DNA of 64,000 nt from Leisingera caerulea DSM 24564 (GCF_000473325.1 NZ_AXBI01000020.1:186001-250000); one strand, 5' to 3'; positions 51,887 to 61,129 are shown, counted from the first letter of the stretch. Program-made: numbers and translations. Notes: generated from the letters alone by a model not told the origin.

Positions 51887-52146
51887 TCGATTGTCTCCGC
51901 GCGAAACAAGCCGACCAGATCCACCCCGGCGCGATCACTTTCCATTGGGCCGCCATACAGCGACCCGCTCATTTTTTCGCAACACTCAACTGAAGTGCCA
52001 GCACTTGCCCGCGGCCCAAGGACCGCCAGAACCGCTACGGCTTCAGCCGAAATCGCAAGACACATGGCAATTGCGAACAATGCGAGCGTGTTGCTCCTGC
52101 CGCCTTCACCCTGCCGCCCCCCGAACACACCTTTGACTGTCTTCAT
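51883..52146 (-). CDS. Small single-pass membrane protein
   Basis: An 87-aa protein with one hydrophobic helix (TLALFAIAMCLAISAEAVAV) and a short polar tail, overlapping both neighbours by 4 bp. It is therefore coupled in the 52143-50585 operon. No family was recognised. Confidence 0.5.
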   Translation of the reverse strand: MKTVKGVFGGRQGEGGRSNTLALFAIAMCLAISAEAVAVLAVLGPRASAGTSVECCEKMSGSLYGGPMESDRAGVDLVGLFRAETIE

Positions 52147-53432
52147 TTGCCGTTTTCACCCTCAGCTGAAGGGGCGCCGGATGTCTGGCCAGGCTGATTT
52201 CCCGGCGCTCCGGCGATCACCCCATCGGCGCATTCAGGATCGCCTTCGATCATCCTCCGCAGATCGCCCGGGCTGACACAAAGCTGCTCCAACCGGCCCG
52301 GCTGGGCTGGCGCCCCGGTAAACTTCGGCTTTGCCGCTTGTTTTGCCCGGATCTTGTCCACCTTGGTCCAGACCCTGGCAAGCTCCCGTTCCGCTTCGGC
52401 ATGCATGTCCAGATCAGCCGCCAAGCAGAGCGCTGCCAGCGTGACCATGACACCCCCGGCTTCCTGATGCAGCTCGCCAACCGGCCGGTCAAAGACGTAG
52501 TCAACCAGCTGCATGGCCTCGGACCGCGTGCAGCCATTGGCCTGAACGAGCTCAAGCGCCTCTTCCAGGAAGCGGTGATTGCGCTCCTGGCGGTCCTTGC
52601 TGATCTGCTCGCCAAAACACTCCAGCAGCCAAGGCTGCACCCGATGCTGAAAGTCCGCAGCCGCGGCCGCAAGACCGGGCTGCCCGGTCAGCTCCCCATT
52701 GACTTTCGGCATGGGGCTTTCGGCCGCCTGCCGCTCCATCAGGTCATAGCAGGGCTTGCACGCGGGTGCCCGCTTCGGCCCCAAGAACGCATGGCCGCAG
52801 CTGCGGCACTGGCCGGTGTAGTCCGTACATGGCCAATTGCGCGCGTCATGACCAGGAATGCCGCAATGGATCCGCTCTCCCGCAGCGTCTTCAAGGTGGT
52901 AGGGGCCCTTCATAAGACCCTCATTGCTCTTGCGAAGCACCTCGATTGCCGCCTTGATGTCACTTGCGGCGCTGCCATCCAGGGGCCTGCGATTGGGATG
53001 CGCTTCATCCTCGCACAAGACCTCCACCGCCCGGTCGCAGGCGATAAAGAATTTCGCAGGCTCCGACACAAGATCCTCGCTCAAGGCCCCGGCTTCCTGA
53101 AGCAGTGCCAAGGACCGGCCGCTCATCCGTGCGATCTCCCTGCCGCCCTGATTGGCCGCAACCAGGACCCAAGGGCATTTTTCATCACGGCCGTCATGGT
53201 GCGCTGCCAGTTCAATCGGCTCCGCCTGATTACCCGCCGCAAGCGGCTCAGGGTCGCCAAAAATGAAGCGGATCGCATCACACCCTGCCACGATGCCGCG
53301 CGCATCCTCTGCCGAAACAGAGAAAAGCGGATCGTAATCGGTTCCGGACAGGTCATGGGTGCGCAGCACCAGCATGAGGCGGCGCTGCGGGTCTCCGAAC
53401 GGGCGAAACCCGAGGCTTTGGTACAGATCCAT
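52143..53432 (-). CDS. Zinc-module protein with a MazG-like pyrophosphohydrolase domain
   Basis: A 429-aa protein. The middle carries CRSCGHAFLGPKRAPACKPC, the same module as in 50585-51886. The C-terminal part (ERNHRFLEEALELVQANGCT, LVDYVFDRPVGELHQEAGGV and MVTLAALCLAADLDM) matches MazG-like NTP pyrophosphohydrolases of phages, with the E-x-x-E-x-x-E and E-x-x-D-type metal sites. Such enzymes clear or tune nucleotide pools, including ppGpp or modified dNTPs. GAGGAG precedes the ATG. Confidence 0.7.
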   Translation of the reverse strand: MDLYQSLGFRPFGDPQRRLMLVLRTHDLSGTDYDPLFSVSAEDARGIVAGCDAIRFIFGDPEPLAAGNQAEPIELAAHHDGRDEKCPWVLVAANQGGREIARMSGRSLALLQEAGALSEDLVSEPAKFFIACDRAVEVLCEDEAHPNRRPLDGSAASDIKAAIEVLRKSNEGLMKGPYHLEDAAGERIHCGIPGHDARNWPCTDYTGQCRSCGHAFLGPKRAPACKPCYDLMERQAAESPMPKVNGELTGQPGLAAAAADFQHRVQPWLLECFGEQISKDRQERNHRFLEEALELVQANGCTRSEAMQLVDYVFDRPVGELHQEAGGVMVTLAALCLAADLDMHAEAERELARVWTKVDKIRAKQAAKPKFTGAPAQPGRLEQLCVSPGDLRRMIEGDPECADGVIAGAPGNQPGQTSGAPSAEGENGK

Positions 53433-53444
53433 CTTTGTGACTCC

Positions 53445-55481
53445 TCAGTATTTTCCGTTAAGCACACGGCTGTATCCGCGCTTCGAGAGGTAGATGTTGA
53501 CTTCCAGCTTCAAATTCTTGCGGCACCAGGGATTGCGGACATCCGTATCCATCGGGTCGATCCGCCGCAGCAGGTGGTTGCCGCTGTGCCGGTCCTGGCC
53601 GCCCCAGGCGTGCAGCACATCAGGGATTTGCTCTTTTGGGAGACCCGTCAGCAGCATGATGTCGTCAAGGTGCCTCGGCGCCAAAGCCGCGCGATAGGTG
53701 GCCTTTGCCCCTGTCAGGAAGCAGCGCCATTTCCTCCCGTCCCACTCTGCCAGGCAGTTAGCCTCCCCCCAGCCGTAGACGCTGAAGTGATCAAAGACAT
53801 CCTCATTGCCGATCTCGCCAAACGCCATCAGCCGCCTGCGGTAACCGCCGGGCAGCTTTTCCGGCTCACCCGGCCCTGCGGCGACCAGCGCCAGGAGCGA
53901 CTTTGAATTCGCATGGATCGCGCCGCTGTACCATTTCAGGACCGCATCCTTGCGCTCTGCAAACTCATCGTCCGCACATTTCTGGATGCAGGCAGCCATG
54001 TTCTGACGGGCGATGAAGAGCCGGTCTTTCCGCAGCTCGTCTTCCGACCCGAAATCCGCCTCCGAGAAACCCGACAGCTGGTACATCTTCGGCTGATCCC
54101 AAAATGGCAGCCGCTCAAAGTCCTGCTGCTTCATGGCGTGAATACCGCCCGGCAGTGCCACCGCATTCTTGGCAATAGCCTTCAGGGGCCCGTCTTCCTG
54201 ATCCGTCTTAGGGAGGAACAGGATCTCATCGTGTTTGCGCGCCCAGGTGTTCAAAACCTCATGCGGCACACGGTCTTTGTAGCGCTCCTCAAGCCAGCTG
54301 TTGAAGGATTCCGGGGCGTAATCCGTCTGCTCGGCCATGGCCGCAGCGGTCACCTCTTCCAGCCGCACATCCTCAAGCTCAATCGGCCTGTAGTCCTGAG
54401 CCGCCGGCAGCTGAGCGCCAGCCTCATCGGTCACCAGCAATTCGCGGCGCTGGATCATGGCTCCGGTGTAGCTGAGCTCGGGCGCGCGCCAGGACTGGGT
54501 CCAGAAGCGATCCGCGATGAGCGAAAGCATCATCGTCACCCAGATGGCTTGGGCCGGGGGCAGCTCGCCGATCTCCATGAGCGGCACAAGGTTCAGCCCC
54601 GCTGCGACCGGTGCGGTTTCGCGCTCGAAAACCACGTCCCCCTTGTCATCAAGGCTTGTCGGAATGAGCTGATAGGGAAAGTGATTCGCATTTTCGCGAG
54701 CCGCATAGTCGCGCGCAAGGCCGCGCCCGCCCCGGGATGAAAGCACATCCTCCTGCCCCGGATAGACCGGCTTGGACCGGTCGGTGAACAGGATGACGTT
54801 GCCGCCGTTGCGCAGCACAAACGAGAAGTAGCTGCGGTTGGGGTGAGATGCATCCCGCATCAGCACGAGGCCGACACCGGACATCGGCATATCCCGGGCT
54901 GCCGCAAGCAAATCGTTGACAGACCACGCCATGTGGACGTGCCGGATCGCCTGAGGGTGAGCGCTGTCCGCCTCCCCTTCGAGAAACTGATAGGCACGCA
55001 ACGTCTCGAGAGAACGCAGAGCATCCCGGCGCAGAAACGGGATGGCATCCTGACTTTCGACCATCTCGACCACATCCGGCCGGTCGGCGCCATAGCGCTT
55101 CAGCCCGCTGATGACACGGGCGCGGAACTGTGCCGCAATCTCCGCGGCCCGCTCGGACTGAACGATGGAAAAGAGGTTTTCCGAATCCCGCAGGAAACCG
55201 GTTGCCGCATCGTAGTCCTTCATGATCTCCGCGGCCGTAAACGTCTTGTCTTCCAGGTAGAAACGCAGAAAAACTTCAAGCAGCAGGTATGCGGTTGTTC
55301 CCTCCGGATCGAGATCCAGGGCCTCTTTGAGCATTCGGTTCATACCGCCGATGCCCAGGGTTCCAAAACTGTAACCCGTCTCATCCATGCGAACCCCGGT
55401 CAGTGCCTCCCAGCGGGACACCGCGTCTCCGACGATCTCACGCACCGGACGGTCATCATCAATTTGCGCTTCAGGCTGCAT
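53445..55481 (-). CDS. Unknown large protein
   Basis: A 678-aa soluble protein with GGGAGG eight bases before the ATG. It contains many aromatic and acidic residues. No catalytic motif is recognised. It overlaps a 53-codon membrane-protein gene upstream by 11 bp. Confidence 0.6.
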   Translation of the reverse strand: MQPEAQIDDDRPVREIVGDAVSRWEALTGVRMDETGYSFGTLGIGGMNRMLKEALDLDPEGTTAYLLLEVFLRFYLEDKTFTAAEIMKDYDAATGFLRDSENLFSIVQSERAAEIAAQFRARVISGLKRYGADRPDVVEMVESQDAIPFLRRDALRSLETLRAYQFLEGEADSAHPQAIRHVHMAWSVNDLLAAARDMPMSGVGLVLMRDASHPNRSYFSFVLRNGGNVILFTDRSKPVYPGQEDVLSSRGGRGLARDYAARENANHFPYQLIPTSLDDKGDVVFERETAPVAAGLNLVPLMEIGELPPAQAIWVTMMLSLIADRFWTQSWRAPELSYTGAMIQRRELLVTDEAGAQLPAAQDYRPIELEDVRLEEVTAAAMAEQTDYAPESFNSWLEERYKDRVPHEVLNTWARKHDEILFLPKTDQEDGPLKAIAKNAVALPGGIHAMKQQDFERLPFWDQPKMYQLSGFSEADFGSEDELRKDRLFIARQNMAACIQKCADDEFAERKDAVLKWYSGAIHANSKSLLALVAAGPGEPEKLPGGYRRRLMAFGEIGNEDVFDHFSVYGWGEANCLAEWDGRKWRCFLTGAKATYRAALAPRHLDDIMLLTGLPKEQIPDVLHAWGGQDRHSGNHLLRRIDPMDTDVRNPWCRKNLKLEVNIYLSKRGYSRVLNGKY

Positions 55482-55632
55482 GGGCCGCCTCCCGCCGCTT
55501 GCGGCTGTTGAAGAAAAACGCCAATGCCACGCTGTTCAGCGCCAGTGCAGCCGTCCATGCTTCAGGCGCAGCGGAGTGGATCAGGATTCCAGCAGCAAGA
55601 AAGAAAAACGGCGCGATCGCTTCGAGAAGCAT
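55471..55632 (-). CDS. Small two-helix membrane protein
   Basis: A 53-aa ORF starting MLLEAIAPFFFLAAGILIHS, with a second hydrophobic stretch (TAALALNSVALAFFF) and a basic C-terminus (NSRKRREAAHAA). GGAG precedes the ATG at good spacing and the end overlaps the next gene. Two TGCGAAAA motifs lie just upstream. Confidence 0.6.
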   Translation of the reverse strand: MLLEAIAPFFFLAAGILIHSAAPEAWTAALALNSVALAFFFNSRKRREAAHAA

Positions 55633-55660
55633 GGCTTGGCTCCAGATGATGAGAAATTGT

Positions 55661-55693
55661 TTTTCGCAAACTATTTCTAGTCAGTTTTTCGCA
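55661..55693 (-). promoter_or_regulatory. Tandem TGCGAAAA motifs
   Basis: Two minus-strand copies (55668-55661 and 55693-55686), both in the context TTTGCGAAAAAC and spaced 25 bp start to start. They lie 29-61 bp before the small membrane protein gene. This is the clearest tandem pair. Confidence 0.5.
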
Positions 55694-55736
55694 AACTCGC
55701 AAGCGCAATAATTCCGCTCACAGGCTGGCACCGGGC

Positions 55737-55946
55737 TCAGTCCGGCAGACGGGATGCCCTGCGCGCAGAAATTTCAGAGACGACATCCTGAACGTCTCCC
55801 CTGCTGATCTGCCGTCCGCGGCGGCCATAGCACACCGGGCAAGGCTTGAAGCGCATGGGGGAGACAGCCGCTAGCCGCTTCCCGGTCCCTGAGCAGCACC
55901 AGCAGATCTCGACCACAACAGGGCGCATGGACCCGACGAGTCTCAT
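55737..55946 (-). CDS. Small DnaJ-type zinc-finger protein
   Basis: A 69-aa protein with ICWCCSGTGKR and KPCPVCYGRRG: two C-x-x-C-x-G-x-G units, as in the DnaJ central zinc domain and small zinc chaperone-like proteins. It overlaps the upstream gene by ATGA. It may bind nucleic acid or a partner protein. Confidence 0.65.
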   Translation of the reverse strand: MRLVGSMRPVVVEICWCCSGTGKRLAAVSPMRFKPCPVCYGRRGRQISRGDVQDVVSEISARRASRLPD

Positions 55947-57052
55947 GGCCCTGCAGCCTCCGGCTCGCAGGCCGCAACCGGATCCGGCAGCTTGTCGCCC
56001 GAGACCTCCGCAAAGACCCGCCTGATTGCCTGAAAATCACGAACCCCCAACCAGTCCTTGATCCGCTCCCCCATCAGGCTGAGCACAATGTCGCCACCGT
56101 CTTCCCCGACCCCAAGTCGTGCAAACGGCTCCATAGCCCGGATCAGCTCAGTTCGATCAGGCGCAATGCCTGTCTCGCACACCGAGGCGTCCCTTCTGCT
56201 GCAATTGGCGGCGAAGGTACGGCGGAATGCACCCGGCACATCCACATCCTCCAAAACCCGGGCCTGCGCCCTATCCGCTGCGGCCAGAGCCTGATCCCGT
56301 GCGGCGCCTGGCGGCAGTCCCTCCAGCTCTTTACGCAAACCTGCGAACGCGGTGCCGGCCGCTGCAGCCGAATAGGCATCACCTTTTGAAGGCACCTCAG
56401 AGACATCGATGTGAGCTTCAGCAGCGGCAATTGCATCCTGCGCCCGACGGGCATCGCCGAAGGTTAGCGTCGGCCCGCGCCCGCCCTCAAGCGACTTGCT
56501 GATGACGGCGTCATGAGGTGCGCAGCTCGCCCCGGGGATGTCCATGAACTCTGCCAGGGGCCGCAAGGCCTCCGCCAGCCGCTTGAGAGCGGCCGTATCG
56601 AGGGGCTTCTGAGACCGGGCATTGATTGCGGACGCGACCGATCTTGCCTTGGCCTCGTTGGCGACTTCCAGCCGAATGCCGTCAATATCCAGAACCCATA
56701 CGGGGTCGACCGGAACGCTGGTCCCGTCATCCCAGGAGATCCTCTCCTCCTCGGAAACGAAAACCGGCTCCTGCAAGGAGAGCGTGCGCAGCAAAGTCAC
56801 GGGATGCGCCCCGCGCTCATGCAGCATCATCGCCAGCGTCGCGAGGTCAACCAGGTTCCCTTCGTTCGTTTTTCCCAAATGCCCGGCAAACATTGATGCC
56901 AAGCGCTCGATCGGACACAGCTTCGGGTCCTGCCAGCCATCGCGGCCCTTCGCCCGGGACCGGGCCAGCTTGCGCCGCATCTCCTCGGCAAATCGCGCAA
57001 CAGCGCGCTCATCGACTTGCTCCTGCGTCAGGCCTTCATGTTCGATCGTCAT
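55943..57052 (-). CDS. Unknown protein
   Basis: A 369-aa protein. The N-terminal GWQDPKLCPIERLASMFAGH and NEGNLVDLATLAMMLHERG resemble the D-x-N/L-VD-x-A-x-x-x-MML element of phage-type nucleotide-handling proteins, but I cannot name a family. The rest is Ala-rich helix. I chose the ATG at 57052 because GGAG lies upstream. Confidence 0.55.
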   Translation of the reverse strand: MTIEHEGLTQEQVDERAVARFAEEMRRKLARSRAKGRDGWQDPKLCPIERLASMFAGHLGKTNEGNLVDLATLAMMLHERGAHPVTLLRTLSLQEPVFVSEEERISWDDGTSVPVDPVWVLDIDGIRLEVANEAKARSVASAINARSQKPLDTAALKRLAEALRPLAEFMDIPGASCAPHDAVISKSLEGGRGPTLTFGDARRAQDAIAAAEAHIDVSEVPSKGDAYSAAAAGTAFAGLRKELEGLPPGAARDQALAAADRAQARVLEDVDVPGAFRRTFAANCSRRDASVCETGIAPDRTELIRAMEPFARLGVGEDGGDIVLSLMGERIKDWLGVRDFQAIRRVFAEVSGDKLPDPVAACEPEAAGP

Positions 57053-57057
57053 GCTTT

Positions 57058-57879
57058 TCAAGGCTCCAATTCGGCTGTCTGGGACCAGGTGAGGCGGTCA
57101 TTGACTTCATCCACGGCATCCAGAAAACGCCGGTTGACGCCAAGCGGGTTCCGGTCGAGATCCCCCAGCTCCGTAACAACGAACCAGCAGCGCTCATCAT
57201 TGCGCATTGGCTCGAACCTGCCCGCGCCAATCATCTCCCGGAAGCCCGCAAGCCCGCGCCGGAACAAGGATTGCTTCAGAATGAATTCGGCTTCCGTTCG
57301 GGCATGGATATCCTCGATATGAACATGCGTTGAGCCGATGAGATCGCTCGAGGTGGACCAGGCACCAATCGGCCGGTTGCTGGGCGGACATGCAAGGTCC
57401 ACAAGCCGCATCCCCTCTACCAGCCGGTCCAGACCGGCCACTTCGCCGTTGCCGCTCCATCGGCTGGTCATGACAACCATATCGTTCGACCGCTCCCCAA
57501 AGGAGCCGAAAAGCTTTCCGCAAACCCCCATGCCGGTGGGACGGGGACGCCACCAGATCCGATCTGCAAAGCCCAGCAAGGTCAGCCTCAGGCGCAGAGG
57601 CCACCCCACCGCCGGCATCGCCCCGCGGACTTCCGCGGCAAACGCCCGGAAAGCTGGGCCGCGCATGTCCTCACCGGACAGCTTCGCCCCAAACTCGCCG
57701 AGGTGAGACGCATCGATCTGATCGGCATGCGCGTTGAGTGCGACATCGACCCAGGGATCGCGGCACCTGCGTTCAAGATTGCGATCTCCGGCCGCCTCGT
57801 TGATGACCTCGTGCAGCTCGTCGCACCATGCCCTCAGGGCATCATCCAGGGGGCTAGCTTGTGCGTCTGTTTTTCGCAT
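57058..57879 (-). CDS. Unknown protein
   Basis: A 273-aa protein starting MRKTDAQASPLDDALRAWCD. Its first codons lie inside a TGCGAAAA motif. The middle contains LVDLACPPSNRPIGAWSTSS. No domain was recognised. It ends 5 bp before the next gene's ATG and is part of a 57879-55737 operon. Confidence 0.55.
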   Translation of the reverse strand: MRKTDAQASPLDDALRAWCDELHEVINEAAGDRNLERRCRDPWVDVALNAHADQIDASHLGEFGAKLSGEDMRGPAFRAFAAEVRGAMPAVGWPLRLRLTLLGFADRIWWRPRPTGMGVCGKLFGSFGERSNDMVVMTSRWSGNGEVAGLDRLVEGMRLVDLACPPSNRPIGAWSTSSDLIGSTHVHIEDIHARTEAEFILKQSLFRRGLAGFREMIGAGRFEPMRNDERCWFVVTELGDLDRNPLGVNRRFLDAVDEVNDRLTWSQTAELEP

Positions 57880-57882
57880 ACC

Positions 57883-58149
57883 CTAAGCGCTCCGCATTTC
57901 CGAAGCCCGATCGCTTTGGGAGCTACGGTCCCTCAGCATGTACTGAAGGGCCAAGGATGCAGGGGTCGGGATCCGGGTCGCACCCGACATCCACCTTGTC
58001 ACGGCGCCTCGGCTCACTCCAAGCGCCTCAGACACGCGGCTCTGCCAGCCGACCTTATCGCCATAGAGAGCCGTTCCGATACGGCGCAGTTGCGCCGGCG
58101 AAAGATGGCGGATCATTCGGTCCGCCTGCGGCTTTCCGCCCTCCTGCAT
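57883..58149 (-). CDS. Helix-turn-helix (XRE-like) DNA-binding protein
   Basis: An 88-aa protein. LRRIGTALYGDKVGWQSRVS, then EALGVSRGAVTRWMSGATRI and PTPASLALQYML, is a compact HTH with the Q-S/A-x-x-x-x-LGVSRG-x-VTRW recognition core of XRE-type repressors. AGGAGG precedes ATG 58149. It sits just upstream of the 57879 operon and may regulate it. Confidence 0.75.
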   Translation of the reverse strand: MQEGGKPQADRMIRHLSPAQLRRIGTALYGDKVGWQSRVSEALGVSRGAVTRWMSGATRIPTPASLALQYMLRDRSSQSDRASEMRSA

Positions 58150-58259
58150 ACGCCATAGCCTCCTGTTGAATTTCAGCACCGAGCATAGCCACACCCGGCC
58201 AGCCGCACAATACGTTTTTCGCATCTGCGGAAGCCTGTGGCTGAAACGGAAGCGCAACA

Positions 58260-58520
58260 GGGAGAAACAGGTAATGGTTACGGTGTTTTGTGATTTAATT
58301 CAGCAGCTTAAGCGCCTTGTAACGTCGTAACGCCTGTTTCGGCGAGGGAATGTATATATGGATTGAGTGTTTATACAGGAGTCTCTCTCTTCTTCTTTAT
58401 ATATATAACTATCTATAGTGTTACAGATATAGATATATAGAATTAAGAGAGCAAAATCAGCCACTTACGACTGAAACTTCACCTGTAACGCATATGTATC
58501 GGTGATACAGCGTTGATTTT
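58260..58520. other. AT-rich island with TA runs and GTAACG repeats
   Basis: No gene is supported in 58150-58763. Inside it lies an AT-rich patch with TTTATATATATAAC and GATATAGATATATAG runs (about 58397-58442). Four GTAACG/TTACGA-type elements flank it (near 58274, 58318, 58326 and 58485). Low melting energy plus short repeats is what a replication origin or strong promoter region can look like; neither is proven. Confidence 0.4.
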
Positions 58521-58763
58521 AAAGAACAATTGGGGAGTCGAGTGCGGGCTGAAACAGCCCCTGCCCGCCCTGGTGGGCAGGAATGCTCTCCCCGGCGCAT
58601 TGCAATAAAGTCAAATAATCGCGTGAATTCAGCGGCGTAACCGAACAATGCTGCAATTCGAGCCATCTGCGCGGCATCAGCGGTCAGCGGCGCACCGGGC
58701 GGGCTAGCCGGCCGCAGCGAGCAACCTTGCCATGAGGCCGATCTCCGATGTAGTTGCTGTGGC

Positions 58764-59060
58764 ATGAAGGACTGGCCGGTTACCATCCCCAAAGACCTCA
58801 GAGAAGCGCTGGACACGTTCAGCTCAAACGAATGGCTTACCCCATTGCGCACCTGGGCAGAGGCCCACGGCCTGCAACTGGCGGGGGCGCGCCTTTCAGA
58901 GCTGGAGCGGAAATGCGCTGAGCTGGAGCGCTGGAGATGGCCAGCCAGCCACCAGGACCGGTGGATCCTGATCAGGGAATGGCTGATCTGTGAAGGGTTT
59001 CACCCGCCCGCCGACCTGCCGCTTGAGAGCGAGATCCCAAGCTGCCGCAGCGGGCATTGA
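58764..59060 (+). CDS. Unknown small protein
   Basis: A 98-aa helical ORF (MKDWPVTIPKDLREALDTFS) with a balanced composition, running opposite to its neighbours. There is no ribosome site of note, so it is only a probable gene. Confidence 0.4.
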   Translation: MKDWPVTIPKDLREALDTFSSNEWLTPLRTWAEAHGLQLAGARLSELERKCAELERWRWPASHQDRWILIREWLICEGFHPPADLPLESEIPSCRSGH

Positions 59061-59122
59061 ATCCGCTCGTCTCAGCTGCAAATGAAGAGAGGGGCTTGCC
59101 GCGCCGGGCGGGTGAGCTGCAT

Positions 59123-59704
59123 TTACATGGCCATCTCGGAGCTGGGATCTTCCGACGCCCTTTCCATGTGATGGGCCTCAATCTCCGCCTCCGTGGACGG
59201 CCTGTGGTAAGCGTAGCGAACCAGCTTGCCCACCAGTTCGGGCTTTCCCCATTTGGCAAATTTGCGATCCGCCATGAACGGCGTCCCCAAACGTTCCACG
59301 GTCACATGCTTGCCCTTAACCTCAAGAATTTGCGTCTCGCAGACATCATCAGATGCCAGAACAAGGATACGCTGCTGACGTGCAGCGGGCTTCTTGCCCG
59401 CCTTGCGCTGGCCGCTCTCGCCAGCCGTGGCCGCCTCTCGGGCCCGCCTCTTCTCATGCCGGTCCGCGGGGAGAAGCGCATCAATCTTGCACAGAGCATG
59501 ATAGATATCCTGGTGGCGAATGATCCGCGCCGTCCAGCCCTTCGTTTCCGGTACGAAATAGGCGGTCTTCACAGAGCGCATGATATCGGGCGCCTGCGGG
59601 TGATAGGGAAAGGCGATGTGGTAGAAGAGCCCGGTTTTGACTGCATAGACGTCCTCTGCGACATCAATCCGTTCAGGCTCCTGTCCGATCGGCATGAATT
59701 TCAT
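59123..59704 (-). CDS. Unknown protein
   Basis: A 193-aa protein starting MKFMPIGQEPERIDVAEDVY, with AAGGAG upstream. It is basic in the middle (ADRHEKRRAREAATAGESGQ). No domain was recognised. TGCGAAAA motifs lie 65 and 207 bp upstream. Confidence 0.6.
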   Translation of the reverse strand: MKFMPIGQEPERIDVAEDVYAVKTGLFYHIAFPYHPQAPDIMRSVKTAYFVPETKGWTARIIRHQDIYHALCKIDALLPADRHEKRRAREAATAGESGQRKAGKKPAARQQRILVLASDDVCETQILEVKGKHVTVERLGTPFMADRKFAKWGKPELVGKLVRYAYHRPSTEAEIEAHHMERASEDPSSEMAM

Positions 59705-60062
59705 GGGGTATCTCTCCTTGTTTGCAGCCAAGCTATTTCGGACCCCTGAAAACCCAAAATCATATTGTTTTTCGCATACACGCCCAGCTTGCAGCAGCTG
59801 CCGGGTCTTTTTCAGACGCGAGAGACACAACACTGATATTACGATAAGCAACTGTTTTTACTCATGCTTTCCACCACCCAAAGAGAGCGTAGCACAACCC
59901 TGAAGTATCTTTTTCGCACTTTTTTTTGGCCGGAGTGCATTTTTCCTCTTTTCAGCTTCTCTTCCTTGCGCTAGCTTTCTCCACAGATCGAACGGGCATG
60001 ATGCCCTGAACTGCTGAAACCTGGGCCCGCTGGGCGCCACTGCGAAGAAAGGAGGACATGGA
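59705..60062. other. Gene-free region with two TGCGAAAA motifs
   Basis: Apart from octamers at 59769 and 59911 I see no ORF with a start signal. T-runs and an AAGGAGG ribosome site (about 60050) belong to the flanking genes. Confidence 0.5.
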
Positions 60063-60218
60063 ATGAAACGCCACGACGCAATCGCTCTGTCGACATTGCA
60101 TGCACTCCCGTCAAATTCGCGGCGCGCCATGCAAATAGTCCCTGGAAGTTCCAATTCGCAGGGGTATCTCCCGTGCGGTTGGTTTATCCAGTCCGACGCC
60201 CGCGTTTCCGGCAGCTGA
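60063..60218 (+). CDS. Small ORF with a perfect ribosome site
   Basis: A 51-codon ORF (MKRHDAIALSTLHALPSNSR...) with AAAGGAGG seven bases before the ATG. No homology is known. The region from 60219 to the first tRNA at 60645 has only weak ORFs and nothing I can name. Confidence 0.4.
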   Translation: MKRHDAIALSTLHALPSNSRRAMQIVPGSSNSQGYLPCGWFIQSDARVSGS

Positions 60219-60644
60219 GGGTCTAAAAACCCTAAGGATCAGCAAGATAGCCGGATCGGAACTCCCGAAGCATCGGGTCTTCCCTCAACCAAACCCGGCA
60301 ATCTGCACCCTTCCCTGAAGAATTGTGCTTCCGCCGGTCAGACTCAAGGCTCGATGCCCTGATCTGCGCTCTTTGACATTGTTGGCGGAAGGCCTTGCTC
60401 CCGGTAGGAATATGCGACATGCGACATGCGTCGCTGACCGATCATCCGGATGCCAAGTCGAGGCCTGAAAGATTGCACCCACCCCGTGCGGGGAGGCTCT
60501 GCGATCACATGTGTCATGTGCTGGGGCCGGTAATGCGGCCGGCCCCGGCGCGTCCTCAGATTTTCTTCCTGAGCCGCTCTTAAACGCTGTTCTGGCAGAA
60601 AATCCATTCTGTGAAAATGGAATTAGTGGTTTTCATTTTCTCGG

Positions 60645-60721
60645 CGGGGTGTAGCGCAGCCTGGTAGCGCGACGGTTTTGGGTACCGTAGGTCGGAGGTT
60701 CGAATCCTCTCATCCCGACCA
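60645..60721 (+). tRNA. tRNA-Pro (anticodon TGG)
   Basis: A complete cloverleaf: acceptor CGGGGTG/CATCCCG, anticodon loop TTTGGGT, T-arm GGAGG-TTCGAAT-CCTCT, encoded CCA. It is the first of thirteen tRNA genes that are spaced by 24-640 bp. Confidence 0.96.
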
Positions 60722-60750
60722 TTTTCCTGGCAGCCCGATCGGGCCGCCCT

Positions 60751-60826
60751 GGAGCGTTAGTCGAGTGGTTAAGACGCCTGCCTGTCACGCAGGAAATCAC
60801 GGGTTCGATCCCCGTACGCTTCGCCA
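60751..60826 (+). tRNA. tRNA-Asp (anticodon GTC)
   Basis: Acceptor GGAGCGT/ACGCTTC, discriminator G, anticodon stem CCTGC/GCAGG with loop CTGTCAC, encoded CCA. Confidence 0.96.
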
Positions 60827-60885
60827 AATTCCTCCGCGGCCCGCACATCTGCCCGTGGAACGGTTTTCTTCCAAGATCTGGTGTC

Positions 60886-60962
60886 CGGGGTATGGCGCAG
60901 CCTGGTAGCGCGTCCGTCTGGGGGACGGAAGGTCGCAGGTTCAAGTCCTGCTATCCCGACCA
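60886..60962 (+). tRNA. tRNA-Pro (anticodon GGG)
   Basis: Acceptor CGGGGTA/TATCCCG, anticodon loop CTGGGGG, encoded CCA. A second Pro isoacceptor in the array. Confidence 0.95.
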
Positions 60963-61129
60963 GATCTTGCAAGCAAATCGATATCTTCAGAACGCCTCTG
61001 ACAGGGGCGGCGCGACAGGAGCCCGGGGCTGTTACCTTTGGGAAAGCATCGCGGTCCGACGTTGCTAGGGCGAAACCTGGGCCGCAACACCCAGGCAGAC
61101 TTAGCCTCTGTCACAGGCGTTCTGAATGA

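Noticed and set aside
58457..58852. 131-aa minus-strand ORF over the AT-rich island
   Set aside because: No ribosome site, it crosses repetitive low-complexity DNA and has no recognisable protein features.
60232..60607. Several overlapping ORFs before the tRNA array
   Set aside because: All are short, mutually overlapping and without start signals or similarity.
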